Assembly (NCBI RefSeq): GCF_014696925.1
Contig: NZ_JACJQY010000023.1
Coordinates: 1 to 64,000 of the forward strand
Length of the DNA: 64,000 nt
Direction of reading: 5' to 3'
Source: Phormidium tenue FACHB-1050
GTDB taxonomy: Bacteria > Cyanobacteriota > Cyanobacteriia > Pseudanabaenales > Pseudanabaenaceae
In this document: positions 23,739 to 32,122 of the stretch, one piece after another
Layout: each line of letters begins with the position of its first letter
Position numbering within the stretch: position 1 is the stretch's first letter
The notes under the pieces: generated by a model
Seen by the model: only the letters and a program-made list of their open reading frames with translations
The model's database searches: none
Told to the model about the DNA's origin: nothing
Translations under genes and position numbers: made by a program

Positions 23739-25634
23739 TTATTGCGTGGCTAAAGTGACGGCAATGCGAAAGCCAGTGCAGCGATCGCCTTGATTGGCGG
23801 CATTCTTAAGCCGCTTGGCTGAGCGACAACAATGGGCCGGATCGCGCCATGAGCCGCCACGCACTACCCGACAACTGCGATCGCCTCCCTGCGTCCATGC
23901 CGTAGCGTCCCTCGGCAAAAGGTCATAGTCATCATGCCAATAATCAGCGCACCATTCCCACACATTGCCATGCATATCATGCAGCCCAAAGACATTGGCT
24001 GGATAAGTACCGACTTCAGTAGTTGACGAGTTACTGATTCCTTTAGGCGCGTACTTATAAGGACTTGCCCCATTGTAATTTGCTAGATTTGCAGCGATCG
24101 TTTCGCCAAAGCCAAAAGCGGTTAATGTCCCCGCCCGACAGGCATATTCCCATTCCGATTCGCTCGGTAATCGATAGGGTTTCCCAGTTCTCTCTACTAA
24201 TTTCTGACAAAAGGATTGCGTATCCTCCCATGACACCATTTCTACGGGGCGATCGCCATTCCCAATAAACATCGCAGGATTATTATCCATTACGACTTTC
24301 CATTGTCTCTGAGTAATGGGAAAGCGCGACATAAAGAAAGCAGGAACATTCACAATATGGCGGGGAGATTCTTCTTCGCCACGTTCTACCTCGCTAATTG
24401 GTGAACCAATTTGAAATCTTCCTGCGGGAATGAATACCATTTCTAAGCCAATCGGTTTACCTTGGACATTACCTAGTGTCTCGATATAGATTCTTCCTGT
24501 TTTCTGTCTAGTACTAATTTGCAATTGATGCTTGGTGAGTTTGCCAATCCCTAACCGATGAACTGTGACGATCGCCGTCTCAAAGGAAAATTGTGATAAC
24601 GGCGGTGCGATCGCCTGAATTGGTTGAGCTTTAGGTGTGGCGATCGGTGTAATCTGAGTTTTGGCAGTAGCCTTGGCATAACCCGATCTTTGGAATCTTG
24701 GGGTGTAGGCTTGATGGGATGGAGAAGTTAAATTTTTAAGATCATTTAAAACTGCTTGAGCAGTCTGATAGCGCTGACTTGGAGCCACCGCAATCATGCG
24801 ATCGAGAATCTGACCAAGTGCGACACTAATAGAAGTGTTTTCTAAAAAATTGCGCCATATCCAAGATCCATCCATATCCATTAGCTCAAAAGGTGAGACA
24901 CTCGTGAGCAGATGAATGCAGGTTACACCCAAACTATAAATATCACTGGCAAATATGGCTTTGCCGCGAACTTGCTCTGGTGCAACATATACCGCGCTTC
25001 CGATGCGAGTGCCTGTCTCCATCAACGCCGCCGCCGTCACAAATTTTGCGGCTCCAAAATCAACTAATACATGACTCCCCACTACCGCAGCACTAGATAA
25101 ATAGCCAGAGATATTTGGCGATCGCCGACGGATAATATTTTCGGGTTTGATGTCGCGATGGATGACATTGCGTTCATGAATAAACTGCAAAACTGGTAGT
25201 AAATCCCCCAGCAATATCCGAATCTTGGCTTCACTAAAAGCCCCTTGTTCTTGGAGTTCCTTTAACAGATCCTGACCATCAATAAATTCCTGAATCAAAT
25301 ATTGACAACCATCATGTTCTAGATGGGCAAATAATGTCGGTATTTGCGGATGTTTTCCCAAATCATCAAGTCGAATAGCCTCCTGCTGAAATAACTCAGC
25401 AGCCTTTACAGCACTACTAAGATCAGCAGGAAAGAACTGTTTAATCACACAGTGGGGATGGGAAGGAAGTGCTTCGTCAATACCGATAAACGCTCTACCA
25501 AAACCACCTTGCCCAAGAATTTTAATCGTCCGATAGCGATCGCCAATCTTCAGTTTTGACCCACATTGACTACAAAAAATCAGCGCGGGATCTGGATTTT
25601 GATAATTGCAGTTAGGGTTGAGGCACTGACTCAT
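23739..25634 (-). CDS. Ser/Thr protein kinase fused to a formylglycine-generating-enzyme-like domain
   Basis: 631 residues. An N-terminal zinc ribbon (CxxxxC...CSQCG) precedes a Hanks-type kinase domain (about 30-310): GQGGFG glycine loop, HRDIKPENI catalytic loop and DFGAAK in place of DFG-x-x. The C-terminal part (about 385-630) is a sulfatase-modifying-factor (FGE/EgtB-like) domain: PVEMVSWEDTQSFC, LPSESEWEYACRAG, GLHDMHGNVWEWC, VVRGGSW. The domain pair is known in cyanobacteria. It could sense or modify a target in response to phosphorylation, but no substrate is evident. Confidence 0.93.
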   Translation of the reverse strand: MSQCLNPNCNYQNPDPALIFCSQCGSKLKIGDRYRTIKILGQGGFGRAFIGIDEALPSHPHCVIKQFFPADLSSAVKAAELFQQEAIRLDDLGKHPQIPTLFAHLEHDGCQYLIQEFIDGQDLLKELQEQGAFSEAKIRILLGDLLPVLQFIHERNVIHRDIKPENIIRRRSPNISGYLSSAAVVGSHVLVDFGAAKFVTAAALMETGTRIGSAVYVAPEQVRGKAIFASDIYSLGVTCIHLLTSVSPFELMDMDGSWIWRNFLENTSISVALGQILDRMIAVAPSQRYQTAQAVLNDLKNLTSPSHQAYTPRFQRSGYAKATAKTQITPIATPKAQPIQAIAPPLSQFSFETAIVTVHRLGIGKLTKHQLQISTRQKTGRIYIETLGNVQGKPIGLEMVFIPAGRFQIGSPISEVERGEEESPRHIVNVPAFFMSRFPITQRQWKVVMDNNPAMFIGNGDRPVEMVSWEDTQSFCQKLVERTGKPYRLPSESEWEYACRAGTLTAFGFGETIAANLANYNGASPYKYAPKGISNSSTTEVGTYPANVFGLHDMHGNVWEWCADYWHDDYDLLPRDATAWTQGGDRSCRVVRGGSWRDPAHCCRSAKRLKNAANQGDRCTGFRIAVTLATQ

Positions 25635-25660
25635 AAAGTCTATCTAGATATTATGTAGTA

Positions 25661-25709
25661 CAGAGAAGTGTTAAAAAGCTTGCGAAGCAAGCTTTTTAAC
25701 ACTTCTCTG
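25661..25709. repeat. Hairpin, 23-bp perfect stem, apex TGC-GAA-GCA
   Basis: Arms 25661-25683 and 25687-25709 around GAA, heptamer GCGAAGC on the plus strand. It sits between the DUF2993 stop and the kinase start, so it is at once downstream of one gene and in the leader region of the next. Confidence 0.9.
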
Positions 25710-25724
25710 GGTTTTGAGTTGCAA

Positions 25725-26522
25725 CTATTGTTCGGGCAGAGCATCCATTTTGGCAAAACCAATGACCTGCATTTTCCCTTCCGTAAGTTCCAATCTGATC
25801 ACTCGCGCCGTAATGCCTTTACTTTCCAATTGACGCAAATCTAGAACTTTATTCAATCCTTCGGTAAAAGCTTTAGCAATTCGCTCAGGTACTGGTGTGC
25901 CTGACAGTTCAATTCTAGGATTGATAATTTGCAGTTTTGTACCACCGATAGTTTTGAGTTCTGCATTTATAGAAACATCAAGTTTGCTGGGGTTAGGCTT
26001 AGCAGGAGTCGGTTTTGACTGGAGAGAAGCGGACAGACGGAGGCGATCGCCTTCCAAAAAAGTTATTTCAGGATCGATCAAATCCAAAATTTCGGGATTT
26101 TTATTAGTTCCTGTAATGTCAATGCTGAGATTTTTAAAGGAAGTTTGCACATTAGGCGATCGCAGGGCTGTATTCACATCTTCAGAGCGCATGACGACGC
26201 GCACAGCCGCCTGTAATGGACGACGTAAGACTACTTTGCCCGATTGCAACACGTTGGGATCGATGCTAATCGGATCGGTTTCTAGGTCAATCTGATCAAT
26301 TCGCAAAAATTCTAAGATGTAAACACCACGACCTGCTACACGAACGCGATCGACGTTACCTAAAAGGACTTGATAGTTAGGAGCGTTATCAACGCGCACT
26401 TCTAGGACATCCGCTCGTACAATTTGCCCACGCAAAAAATCGGTTGCAATTTTATCGATCGCAATTCCTGGCGAGCCTGCCAAACCTAAAACCGTCGTAA
26501 GTAAGCCAGCAAATAATTCCAT
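25725..26522 (-). CDS. DUF2993 (LmeA-like) phospholipid-binding protein
   Basis: 265 residues. An N-terminal hydrophobic stretch is followed by alternating strand patterns typical of DUF2993 (VEVLEVRVDNAPNYQVLLGNVDRVRVAGRGV; GVYILEFLRIDQIDLETDPI). Related mycobacterial LmeA binds phospholipid in the periplasm. Cyanobacterial members are uncharacterised. The gap upstream contains two hairpins. Confidence 0.85.
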   Translation of the reverse strand: MELFAGLLTTVLGLAGSPGIAIDKIATDFLRGQIVRADVLEVRVDNAPNYQVLLGNVDRVRVAGRGVYILEFLRIDQIDLETDPISIDPNVLQSGKVVLRRPLQAAVRVVMRSEDVNTALRSPNVQTSFKNLSIDITGTNKNPEILDLIDPEITFLEGDRLRLSASLQSKPTPAKPNPSKLDVSINAELKTIGGTKLQIINPRIELSGTPVPERIAKAFTEGLNKVLDLRQLESKGITARVIRLELTEGKMQVIGFAKMDALPEQ

Positions 26523-26570
26523 AAAAAGGAGATAACTACCTTACTCATCATAAACCAAAACCCAGAAATT

Positions 26571-26595
26571 AAAAGCAGCGCTACATGCTGCTTTT
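26571..26595. repeat. Short hairpin AAAAGCAGC/GCTGCTTTT
   Basis: Nine-base perfect arms with a seven-base loop, in the divergent gap between the DUF2993 and GNAT genes. Confidence 0.6.
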
Positions 26596-26621
26596 GTCGC
26601 ATTTTGAACTGAAATAGAAAC

Positions 26622-26672
26622 CAACATTTTTGTTAAAAGTGTTGCTTGGTAACACTTTTAACAAAAATGTTG
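26622..26672. repeat. Hairpin, 24-bp stem, apex GTTGCTTGGTAAC
   Basis: Arms 26622-26645 and 26649-26672 pair throughout with one wobble. The arm AACATTTTTGTTAAAAGTGTT is copy-specific. It precedes the GNAT gene in a divergent promoter region, so a purely terminator role is unlikely. Confidence 0.85.
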
Positions 26673-26787
26673 TAATTTACTTAGTTGCAAATTACGGTAA
26701 TGTATGAGTTTTACTGACACAATTTTGTGTAGCGCGGCTTTGCAGCCCAAAACGATTTTGGTAGGACTATTAGGGAGTATTTGTTTT

Positions 26788-27300
26788 ATGCAAATTCGGT
26801 TGGCAGTAGAGGCTGATTTACCCGCAATTATTGAAATTTATAATGCTGCTATTCCTAGCCGTCTTGCCACTGCTGATTTGGAACCTATCTCTGTCGAGAG
26901 CCGCCGTGCTTGGTTTCGATCGCATGGCGATCGTTATCCTGTCTGGGTGATAGCTATTGGTAGTCACGATATTCAGAGCGATCAAAACGAGCAGATTCTG
27001 GGCTGGCTCAGTTTACAGATGTTTTATGGTCGTCCCGCCTATCATAAAACCGCCGAAGTAAGTATCTATATAGATCCCAAATCTCAAGGTAAGGGTATTG
27101 GCAAAAAATTGCTTGGTCATGCGATCGCCCAATGCTCCAAGCTCAATATTTCTAAGCTAGTCGGCTTTATATTTGCTCACAATATGGCAAGTCGTAGGTT
27201 ATTTGAAAATTTTGGTTTTACAGAATGGGGATTTTTGCCTGAAGTTGCCGAATTAGACGGACAAGAGCAAAGTTTAGTAATTTTTGGCAAAATTATTTAA
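26788..27300 (+). CDS. GNAT-family N-acetyltransferase (phosphinothricin acetyltransferase-like)
   Basis: 170 residues from the ATG at 26788: MQIRLAVEADLPAIIEIYN at the N-terminus, a GWLSLQMFYGR strand, and the acetyl-CoA loop SQGKGIGKKLL. This pattern resembles the PAT/BAR subgroup that acetylates amines of amino-acid-like substrates. The frame is open 28 codons upstream (26704), but the GGAG at 26774-26777 and the family N-terminus favour 26788. The hairpin at 27300 follows at once. Confidence 0.9.
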   Translation: MQIRLAVEADLPAIIEIYNAAIPSRLATADLEPISVESRRAWFRSHGDRYPVWVIAIGSHDIQSDQNEQILGWLSLQMFYGRPAYHKTAEVSIYIDPKSQGKGIGKKLLGHAIAQCSKLNISKLVGFIFAHNMASRRLFENFGFTEWGFLPEVAELDGQEQSLVIFGKII

Positions 27301-27340
27301 AAAGATGAGTGGCGGCGCTTCGCGCCGCCACTCATCTTTT
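27300..27340. repeat. Hairpin, 19-bp perfect stem, apex GGCGC-TTC-GCGCC
   Basis: Arms 27300-27318 and 27322-27340 around TTC. The inner arm GAGTGGCGGCGC is the same as at 18998 and 23661, with the apex in reverse complement. It lies between the convergent GNAT and thiD genes and may end both. Confidence 0.9.
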
Positions 27341-27345
27341 GGGTT

Positions 27346-28161
27346 TTATTTTAACAATGGAAAGAAATGTCCAACTGGCCCCTGTCCTTTGCCGATCGCT
27401 AGAGCATATTTCAAAGCTTCGGTCACATAGTTCTTTGCTTCCTGTACTGATTGAAAACGTGGTTTTCCTAATGCTAGATTGGCAGCGATCGCGGCTGAGA
27501 GTGTGCAACCTGTGCCATGAGTATGGTTTGTATCAATCACCTCGGTCTGCAAAACCTCAAGGCGATCGCCATCAAACCAAACATCAACAGCCTTAAGATC
27601 ACCTGTCATCCCTCCGCCTTTCACTAAAACCGATCGCGCTCCTAATTTGTAAATGTTTTGGGCAGCCGTTTGCATATCTTCAAGAGAGTGAATATCCATA
27701 TCAGCAAGAATTTGCGCCTCGTAGCGATTGGGTGTGGCGATCGCCGCAAGGGGAATTAATACATCCCGCATCGTTTTTATCGCCTCGTCATCAATTAGCT
27801 GCGCCCCAGTCCGCGACACCATCACAGGATCGACCACCACATTCCCAAAGCCAAAGGCAACTAGCTTCTTCGCCACAGTTTTAATAATCTCTTGATTGAG
27901 CAACATTCCCGTTTTGATGGCTCCAATTCGCATATCAATCATTACGGCTTCAAATTGTGCGGTTACGGATTCAGGCAACATCGCATCTACCCGCGTTACT
28001 CCCTGTGTATTTTGGGCGGTGATGCAGGTGAGGACACTAGTTCCATGGACACAATGAAAAGCAAAGGTGCGTAAGTCAGCCTGTATGCCTGCGCCACCGC
28101 CACTATCAGAACCAGCGATCGTCATAGCGATCGGAATTTGGGAACTATGGAAATTGGTCAT
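27346..28161 (-). CDS. thiD: Hydroxymethylpyrimidine/phosphomethylpyrimidine kinase
   Basis: 271 residues of the ribokinase fold. It phosphorylates HMP and HMP-P in thiamine synthesis. The N-terminal AMTIAGSDSGGGAGIQADLR is diagnostic, and the C-terminal anion hole and catalytic Asp are in NHTHGTGCTLSAAIA. It is stand-alone here, without thiE or thiC nearby. Confidence 0.95.
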   Translation of the reverse strand: MTNFHSSQIPIAMTIAGSDSGGGAGIQADLRTFAFHCVHGTSVLTCITAQNTQGVTRVDAMLPESVTAQFEAVMIDMRIGAIKTGMLLNQEIIKTVAKKLVAFGFGNVVVDPVMVSRTGAQLIDDEAIKTMRDVLIPLAAIATPNRYEAQILADMDIHSLEDMQTAAQNIYKLGARSVLVKGGGMTGDLKAVDVWFDGDRLEVLQTEVIDTNHTHGTGCTLSAAIAANLALGKPRFQSVQEAKNYVTEALKYALAIGKGQGPVGHFFPLLK

Positions 28162-28212
28162 AATATGAGTTAATTCTAAAAACAGGTTTTGCTTTGCCCA
28201 AATTTTAGCTCA

Positions 28213-28252
28213 TCCCAAAACACAAAACGGCGTAACTGCTTTGTGTTTTGGG
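28213..28252. repeat. Hairpin related to the strong arm of the tripartite repeats
   Basis: Thirteen-base arms CCCAAAACACAAA and TTTGTGTTTTGGG pair perfectly. The apex (CGGCGTAACTGC) has decayed from GGC-GTA-GCC. It lies upstream of thiD. Confidence 0.7.
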
Positions 28253-28308
28253 ATTATTCGACCGACTCGAACCGATACCACCATCTTAATCCCAACGAAG
28301 AGGTGGAG

Positions 28309-28406
28309 GGCACTGGTCAGCTAATGTGGGATGGGTTCTGAAACGTCCATTTCATAACGACAAAAAAGACTCAAATACGTCGATCACGATTTAGCTGATC
28401 AGTGCC
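28309..28406. mobile_element. 98-bp element with 16-base terminal inverted repeats
   Basis: Ends GGCACTGGTCAGCTAA and TTAGCTGATCAGTGCC match as inverted repeats with one mismatch. The interior shows no coding potential. It looks like a small non-autonomous transposon derivative. No second copy was seen in the window and no target duplication was identified. Confidence 0.55.
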
Positions 28407-28427
28407 GCTATCTCAATAACAAGAGTC

Positions 28428-29030
28428 TCAGTGATTTAAAAGTTTAGACTGACAATCCGCAAATAAATAATTTAAAATTCCGAGGATATCGGCTAGCTGG
28501 GTTTCTGAATAAGCTAGACTCTCGTAGCATTCTTCTCCGCTTAATTTATAAAATCTCCATATTGTTGCATTAGTGATAATGCCATATATAGGAAATGAAT
28601 ATTGTGGTTGATTCAATGTTAGACAGGCATACATTTCCGTTAAGCATTGTGCTAAGCCTTGTTCAAAATCATCTTTTTTAGCTTCGACAATACATAATAG
28701 AGGTGATCGATATACTTTCCCCTGTCCAGCGATTAAATAATCAACCACTCCAGTTAATTTTTCAGTTTGTAATTTTGCTTCCTTCCAGATTTTTAATGCA
28801 GAATAACTATCAATTGCTTCGAGCAAAATAGCATCAATTAATAATGATTTAGCGGATTCAGATAAGGATAAGTCAAAATGTGCTTTTAATTTTTGGGCGC
28901 TTGTCAAATAATATTCTGAAGCTTGTTTAGGCGTAAAGTTTATTTGCCATTCTTTTAATTCATTAATCCCGATGATTTGCAACGCACTACGCAAATCAAT
29001 CTGTGAGAAACGTTGTTTTTTGCTAGACAT
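28428..29030 (-). CDS. PD-(D/E)XK nuclease-like protein
   Basis: 200 residues with D97 in GVVDYLIAG and E116-x-K118 in CIVEAKKDD, followed by FEQGLAQCL. This is the arrangement of the PD-(D/E)XK fold seen in the N-terminal domain of HsdR and in related cyanobacterial orphan proteins. The acidic and lysine residues are intact, so nuclease activity is possible. It sits at the edge of the island with the HEATH-motif protein and TA cassettes. Specific role unknown. Confidence 0.7.
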   Translation of the reverse strand: MSSKKQRFSQIDLRSALQIIGINELKEWQINFTPKQASEYYLTSAQKLKAHFDLSLSESAKSLLIDAILLEAIDSYSALKIWKEAKLQTEKLTGVVDYLIAGQGKVYRSPLLCIVEAKKDDFEQGLAQCLTEMYACLTLNQPQYSFPIYGIITNATIWRFYKLSGEECYESLAYSETQLADILGILNYLFADCQSKLLNH

Positions 29031-29158
29031 AATACATAATAAGGTTGCATCGGATTTGTTAAATATTTATCTTTTGAAATATGGCTTAAAGAGTAGATCG
29101 CATACCTATTTCGATAAGTTAAGTCTAAAAATACAACTAGGTTACTGTCGAGTTATCT

Positions 29159-30895
29159 CTAGACCAAAAACAAGGTTACACCATCTTTCTCAAATAGCAA
29201 TTTCATTCCCGTTTCTTCCTGTCGTTTGTGCAGTTGGAGCAATACCGAATCAAGTTCAATGCCCTCACGAGAAGTGATTTTATAGACAGCTTCCCGATTG
29301 GAAGCACCCAGCATCGGGGCAACGAGAGTAATCTTTGCAAGGGCGTTTAGTAGATCTCCATTCTTGCCGAGAATTTGATATAGCCCTTTTTGACTCATCA
29401 TTACCTCTACTTCGGCTACATGCTCCTCAGACACAAGATTTAAAGCATAGAACGTGTAGATCTGACGCACATGCTCAGAAAATTCTTTCAGCGGGGTATT
29501 ATAGTAAATATCGTCTAATCTTTCGAGTTGTTCATATCCAAGTCTTGTCAACTCACGGCGAGTACTTTCTGTTGACACAACCTTAGCTACTGCAAAACGG
29601 AGCATATCTAACTTATCGTTGGGAATCCCTGTAGATGGGACTGAAAGCATCGGTTGGTTTTCACGCAAAGCCAGCACTACGACTGACAAGTATTCTGGAA
29701 GGAAGTATACTGTCATCCATCCAGGTGTCACACCTAGCTCAGCATCAATAGGTGCAGGAGCAGACAAGTATATATCTAAAATTTCCCCAATGGAATCATT
29801 TTTGCGTTCAGTTGAGACAGTTTTGCGTACAATTAGACGATTATACTCATTCGTCTCAATTTCTACCAATTCCAATGAAAGTCGCATCATTGTCTGGCGA
29901 TGCGTCAAAGTAAGCATGTCAGAGAAATACCAATTATTATGTTCTCCACCATCTACACCCACTATGACTTCGTTTAAGATTATCTGAAGACGTTCTTGCC
30001 CTTGTAGAACTTCTTCCTGTAATAAACGTAAACTCCAAAGTAATCTTGTTGGATCAGATTGTTTAGTATCTGACTCCTCTTCATAAACTGTAACTTCTTT
30101 AGTCAGATTTGTGGTTGAAAGTTGAATTAGGCGCGTTTGTATTCTTTCTGATACCAAGTAGCAAACCGTTTCACACTCTAGAATAGGGTCTGTAAGGTAG
30201 TCAATCAATACCCAATCCTGAAATATCCAATCTTTAAGGAAACATAGGAAAAGATCTCGATCTATGAAGGCAGGAGTATTCCTAGAGGCACTTAACCAGA
30301 TCTGTTTTACTGATAGGTAACCCGTCAGATAATGATGCGTGTCATTAGAGATTGAGCGCATTAGCACATCTACTTTTCGGTGTAATGCCTTCTCACTAGT
30401 TCGATATTGAATAAGAATATTCCTAACTCTGCTAGTCCAACATTCAGAATCTGCCACTGCATCGCTCAACTGCTGTGGATCTTCCTCTAGAGGGCGAAAC
30501 AAAAATGATGCCCAGAATGCTGGTGTTGAAAGAACACGAGAGCCGCCAGGAAAAGCATCAAATTCCTGAAAGAGTGCCATACCCTCAAGCAAAGGAAGCA
30601 AAATCTGCTGGGTCATTTTTGTACTTCCCAAATCATGCAACACAGAGTCGTTATATTGTGCAAGACCAATTTGATGTTGCGCACGCATCTCTAACAATGC
30701 CAGAGTGGCTCCTAAATCTGAAGCCATGCACCAAAAATGCGTAGCCTCATGCAAGAATGAAGGGAGAAAGATGGATGGCAGTTTTCCTTGAAGCACATAC
30801 TTGGTTAAAGCTTGTGCGGGGATGTCCAACAACTTCGTTGATCCAGTAAGAAAGTCAGTGTAGCCTCGTCGGGAAACAGACTCAAATAAAGACAT
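29159..30895 (-). CDS. Unknown protein with HEATH (HExxH) motif, putative zinc metallopeptidase-like effector
   Basis: 578 residues not recognised as a whole. Residues 49-53 are HEATH in a helix (FLPSFLHEATHFWCM), and Glu104 lies in LLPLLEGMALFQEFD. HExxH plus a downstream EGxA resembles gluzincin metallopeptidases, with two His and one Glu binding zinc. The remainder is helical, without signal peptide or membrane segment. The gene starts 24 bases after a small EACC1-like membrane protein on the same strand, so the two form an operon. By analogy with EACC1-effector pairs this would be the effector. The motif is seen; the function is inferred. Confidence 0.55.
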   Translation of the reverse strand: MSLFESVSRRGYTDFLTGSTKLLDIPAQALTKYVLQGKLPSIFLPSFLHEATHFWCMASDLGATLALLEMRAQHQIGLAQYNDSVLHDLGSTKMTQQILLPLLEGMALFQEFDAFPGGSRVLSTPAFWASFLFRPLEEDPQQLSDAVADSECWTSRVRNILIQYRTSEKALHRKVDVLMRSISNDTHHYLTGYLSVKQIWLSASRNTPAFIDRDLFLCFLKDWIFQDWVLIDYLTDPILECETVCYLVSERIQTRLIQLSTTNLTKEVTVYEEESDTKQSDPTRLLWSLRLLQEEVLQGQERLQIILNEVIVGVDGGEHNNWYFSDMLTLTHRQTMMRLSLELVEIETNEYNRLIVRKTVSTERKNDSIGEILDIYLSAPAPIDAELGVTPGWMTVYFLPEYLSVVVLALRENQPMLSVPSTGIPNDKLDMLRFAVAKVVSTESTRRELTRLGYEQLERLDDIYYNTPLKEFSEHVRQIYTFYALNLVSEEHVAEVEVMMSQKGLYQILGKNGDLLNALAKITLVAPMLGASNREAVYKITSREGIELDSVLLQLHKRQEETGMKLLFEKDGVTLFLV

Positions 30896-30919
30896 AACAG
30901 TTATTTGGGTATTTGGAAT

Positions 30920-31270
30920 TCAGGAAGATGGAAGCAGAAACTTTGAAAGTTCGGCTAATATCTGAGCATTTGCCTCATCCTCTGAGTTTGCCTGAATATT
31001 TAAAATGTGCTCCTCAATGCGCCCGTCAGGGTGAATAATACGAATTTTTCTCTCCAGTATATATCTACGACGACTTTTACTGAGATAGATAGCGAGTGCT
31101 GTGATAGCAAGTGATCCAAGAGTTACTATTGCTGCAATCGTAGCTGGCTCTGCCAAAGAACCTTCTGGAACCTTAGGTTCCTCAAACTCAACTTCCTCTC
31201 CCAATACTTCACGTAGTTCTTCTTCGTCAAGACTATTAAGCCCAGAAATAATTAGTTTCGGTGATTCCAT
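30920..31270 (-). CDS. Small single-pass membrane protein, EACC1-like
   Basis: 116 residues. An acidic N-terminal part (DEEELREVLGEEVEFEEP) precedes a PEGSLAEP turn, one hydrophobic helix (about 49-67, IAAIVTLGSLAITALAIYL), a basic SKSRRR patch and a C-terminal strand-rich region (RIIHPDGRIEEHIL). This order resembles effector-associated constant component 1 (EACC1) proteins of NTP-dependent conflict systems. The match is by eye. It is the first gene of an operon with the HEATH-motif protein. Confidence 0.5.
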   Translation of the reverse strand: MESPKLIISGLNSLDEEELREVLGEEVEFEEPKVPEGSLAEPATIAAIVTLGSLAITALAIYLSKSRRRYILERKIRIIHPDGRIEEHILNIQANSEDEANAQILAELSKFLLPSS

Positions 31271-31395
31271 AAACGATTCTCCATAGTCTAGTAATAAAGA
31301 TTTAGATGCCCATAGGTAAGATATTTAGGGCATTTTGGATACATTTTATTATACAGAAGGTTTAGTTAAAAAAATCTCTGGATTGGGGGGGACAT

Positions 31396-31665
31396 TTTTA
31401 GACATTATTTACCCGTCAATACTTCGGACAGTTTTTTAACTAGGCTATAACGCTTGTAGGGCAGTATTTTGATTTAATTGGTTGTCCGCTCAAAAGCTAA
31501 CGGTAATTTAAATAAAGCCCAAAATACTAGCTCTATACGGTATCGGTGATACAAGGTTTTGAAACTGTCCGAAGTATTGACCCGTTATAATTGCTCTTAA
31601 GCGATCGCCAAAATTCAAAAAACTAATAGCCACCTTAACAATTACATTTTTTATTGAAGTAAAAC
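31396..31665 (-). pseudogene. Degenerate copy of the lepB 3' end, split by a 167-bp element
   Basis: With the insert at 31415-31581 removed, the minus strand reads KNVIVKVAISFLNFGDRLRAIIT then GK and a stop. This parallels the lepB C-terminus (ENVIGKATIRFFPFGDRLGEITTSK, stop). Similarity continues a few bases past the stop (TTTAG then ATTATTTAC). It is the second such copy downstream of lepB and bounds the DUF433/DUF5615 cassette. Confidence 0.8.
31415..31581. mobile_element. 167-bp MITE-like element inside the lepB remnant
   Basis: Exact 20-base terminal inverted repeats: GTCAATACTTCGGACAGTTT and its complement at 31562-31581. Removing the element rejoins TTTACCC to GTTATAATTG, restoring the lepB-like reading, with CC present on both sides (possible 2-base target duplication). 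No coding capacity. Confidence 0.85.
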
Positions 31666-31772
31666 GACTCATTTGTTTTACACCCACTCTAGCGATAACT
31701 TTTTCTGCGATCGCATACAGTCACGAAGGTAAAGATTGATGAGACTCTGATAAGGGATTAACATTTCTAATT

Positions 31773-32120
31773 TTAGCTTCTACGAATCCGAATTTTTTGT
31801 TTTGACGCAATTACAACGGCTCCAGCTTCTAAATCTTGCCCCCAACTAGACAATACATCTTGCAATAGAGATATTCTTTCTAAACGAGGTAAATTTTCCA
31901 ATCTTAAAACTCCACAATGTTGCCTTGCCTGTAGCCAAATCATTTGCTCAAAATCAGAATCCGTAGTAATGATAATGCGCTCTTCTCTTACCGCCCAATT
32001 CAAAATCTCACTATCACTCATTTTGCGATCAACATCACGCACACAAACAACATCATGACCAGAATCTAGTAATAAAACCAATAAAGCACCACTTGCATTC
32101 ATATCAAGTAAAAATCTCAT
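31773..32120 (-). CDS. DUF5615 PIN-like toxin
   Basis: 115 residues: MRFLLDMN (first acidic residue), DSGHDVVCVRDV, a second acidic cluster DSEIL, and TTDSDF carrying the third. This is the DUF5615 family with a PIN-like nuclease fold. It follows a DUF433 antitoxin by two bases. It should cleave RNA when released. The 5' end of the transcript begins at the antitoxin. Confidence 0.85.
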   Translation of the reverse strand: MRFLLDMNASGALLVLLLDSGHDVVCVRDVDRKMSDSEILNWAVREERIIITTDSDFEQMIWLQARQHCGVLRLENLPRLERISLLQDVLSSWGQDLEAGAVVIASKQKIRIRRS

Positions 32121-32122
32121 GA

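Noticed and set aside
18998-27340. CRISPR-like array, because GTGGCGGCGC recurs
   Set aside because: The copies are kilobases apart, palindromic to the centre and not regularly spaced; no cas genes are present.
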